Assembly: GCA_020343635.1 (NCBI GenBank)
Contig: CP070804.1
Coordinates: forward strand, 462,993 to 468,313
Direction: 5' to 3'
DNA length: 5,321 bases
Source: Candidatus Aenigmatarchaeota archaeon
GTDB taxonomy: Archaea; Aenigmatarchaeota; Aenigmatarchaeia; QMZP01; JAFGSV01
Shown: positions 4,961 through 5,321 of the stretch, one piece after another
Position numbering within the stretch: the stretch's first letter is position 1
How the letters are laid out: every line of letters begins with the position of its first letter
Translations under genes and position numbers: made by a program
The notes under the pieces: generated by a model
Told to the model about the DNA's origin: nothing
The model's input: the letters and a program-made list of their open reading frames with translations, nothing else
Databases searched by the model: none

Positions 4961-5236
4961 ATGAAAGCGCGTGCACATGTTGTCGTGAGCGGGAGCGTAC
5001 AGGGGGTTTTCTTCAGGGCCAATACCCGCGAGAAGGCGCACGACCTGGGTCTGAAGGGATGGGTCAGGAACACGCATGACGGGAAGGTCGAGGCCGTGTT
5101 CGAAGGCGACAAGTTCGCTGTCCTGGAGGCTGTCGATTTCTGCAGGCAGGGGCCCCCCGGGGCGCACGTGAAGGACATCGATGTCAAATGGGACGAGTAC
5201 AAGGGAGAGTTCGGGTCCTTCGAAGTAAGGTACTGA
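4961..5236 (+). CDS. acyP: Acylphosphatase
   Basis: The 91-residue protein is a full-length acylphosphatase, the small alpha/beta-sandwich enzyme that hydrolyses acyl phosphates such as acetyl phosphate to carboxylate and phosphate. The phosphate-binding loop is GSVQGVFFR (residues 11-19) with catalytic Arg19, and GWVRN (33-37) supplies catalytic Asn37. The following G-K-V-E-A-V-F-E-G-D strand and the C-terminal FEVRY ending are also typical. No signal peptide is present, so it is cytoplasmic. ATG 4961 sits about 25 nt from the TATA-like box shared with lysS and lacks a Shine-Dalgarno. Codon use (AAG, GAG, GTC, AGG) matches lysS, marking it as a resident gene. It transcribes divergently from lysS, and its partner in metabolism is not shown by the context. 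Confidence 0.95.
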   Translation: MKARAHVVVSGSVQGVFFRANTREKAHDLGLKGWVRNTHDGKVEAVFEGDKFAVLEAVDFCRQGPPGAHVKDIDVKWDEYKGEFGSFEVRY

Positions 5237-5261
5237 TTAAACGATGAAAATTAACATAATG

Positions 5262-5270
5262 TTTTAAAAT
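5262..5270 (+). promoter_or_regulatory. TATA-like box for the gene starting at 5292
   Basis: TTTTAAAAT is centred about 26 nt before ATG 5292, the same geometry as for other genes in the window. It lies in the 55-nt gap after acyP. Other AT-rich sequence nearby, such as TTACTATTATTTTT (5271-5284), lies in the expected initiation region or could act as a T-tract terminator for acyP. Confidence 0.45.
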
Positions 5271-5291
5271 TTACTATTATTTTTCTAGAGT

Positions 5292-5321
5292 ATGGAACAG
5301 GACTTCGAATTATTTTTTGAA
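5292..5321 (+). CDS. Start of an unidentified gene (10 codons, partial)
   Basis: The last 30 bases read as MEQDFELFFE with no stop codon before the window ends. The case for a real start is the TATA-like box about 26 nt upstream, matching the leaderless geometry of the neighbouring genes, and its position after the acyP stop. Ten acidic and aromatic residues are too few to identify a family. Confidence 0.45.
   Translation, partial: MEQDFELFFE

Noticed and set aside
4897..5202. Two minus-strand frames opposite acyP
   Set aside because: They are antisense to a clear acylphosphatase with all catalytic residues, and one runs through the divergent promoter.
1..5321. CRISPR array or other long repeats
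   Set aside because: No regularly spaced direct repeat was seen by eye anywhere in the window; apparent repetition in 2030-2290 is low-complexity coding sequence.

Overview
The window comes from an archaeon. It carries a tRNA gene with two introns bounded by bulge-helix-bulge (BHB) motifs, a class I lysyl-tRNA synthetase, and a secreted cell-surface protein ending in a PGF-pre-PGF-type domain, a transmembrane segment and a cytoplasmic coiled coil. Almost every start codon lacks a clear Shine-Dalgarno sequence and has a TATA-like box about 23-29 nt upstream. Compact gene spacing, a bacterial-style leucyl-tRNA synthetase N-terminus and a tRNA intron outside the anticodon loop would fit a DPANN-type or related uncultivated lineage. 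That placement is inference and no marker here settles it.

Layout: (1) 1-116, minus: 5' end of leuS, cut by the window edge. (2) 117-173: a 57-bp divergent intergenic region with one AT-rich box usable in both directions. (3) 174-380, plus: tRNA-Arg(TCT), with a 54-nt intron at the canonical 37/38 site and a 78-nt intron in the T-loop (59/60). (4) 381-1133: an AT-rich stretch with two small hypothetical genes (440-721 and 775-1050) whose codon use differs from their neighbours; the second looks like a HicB-type domain. (5) 1134-1664, plus: a protein with a charged helical N-terminus and a probable OB-fold. (6) 1692-3329, plus: a membrane-anchored, probably glycosylated surface protein. (7) 3312-4910, minus: class I LysRS, whose 3' end overlaps the surface protein gene tail-to-tail by 18 bp. 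(8) 4911-4960: a second short divergent promoter region, again with one symmetric TATA-like box for both directions. (9) 4961-5236, plus: acylphosphatase. (10) 5292-5321: probable start of another gene, cut by the window end.

The conserved theme is translation: leuS, tRNA-Arg and lysS, with acyP as a small housekeeping enzyme. The two small genes beside the tRNA 3' end look foreign in composition. The most distinctive signals are the doubly interrupted tRNA-Arg, with a T-stem mismatch and an alternative hairpin that hides the anticodon, and the repeated use of one palindromic TATA box to drive two divergent, apparently leaderless genes.
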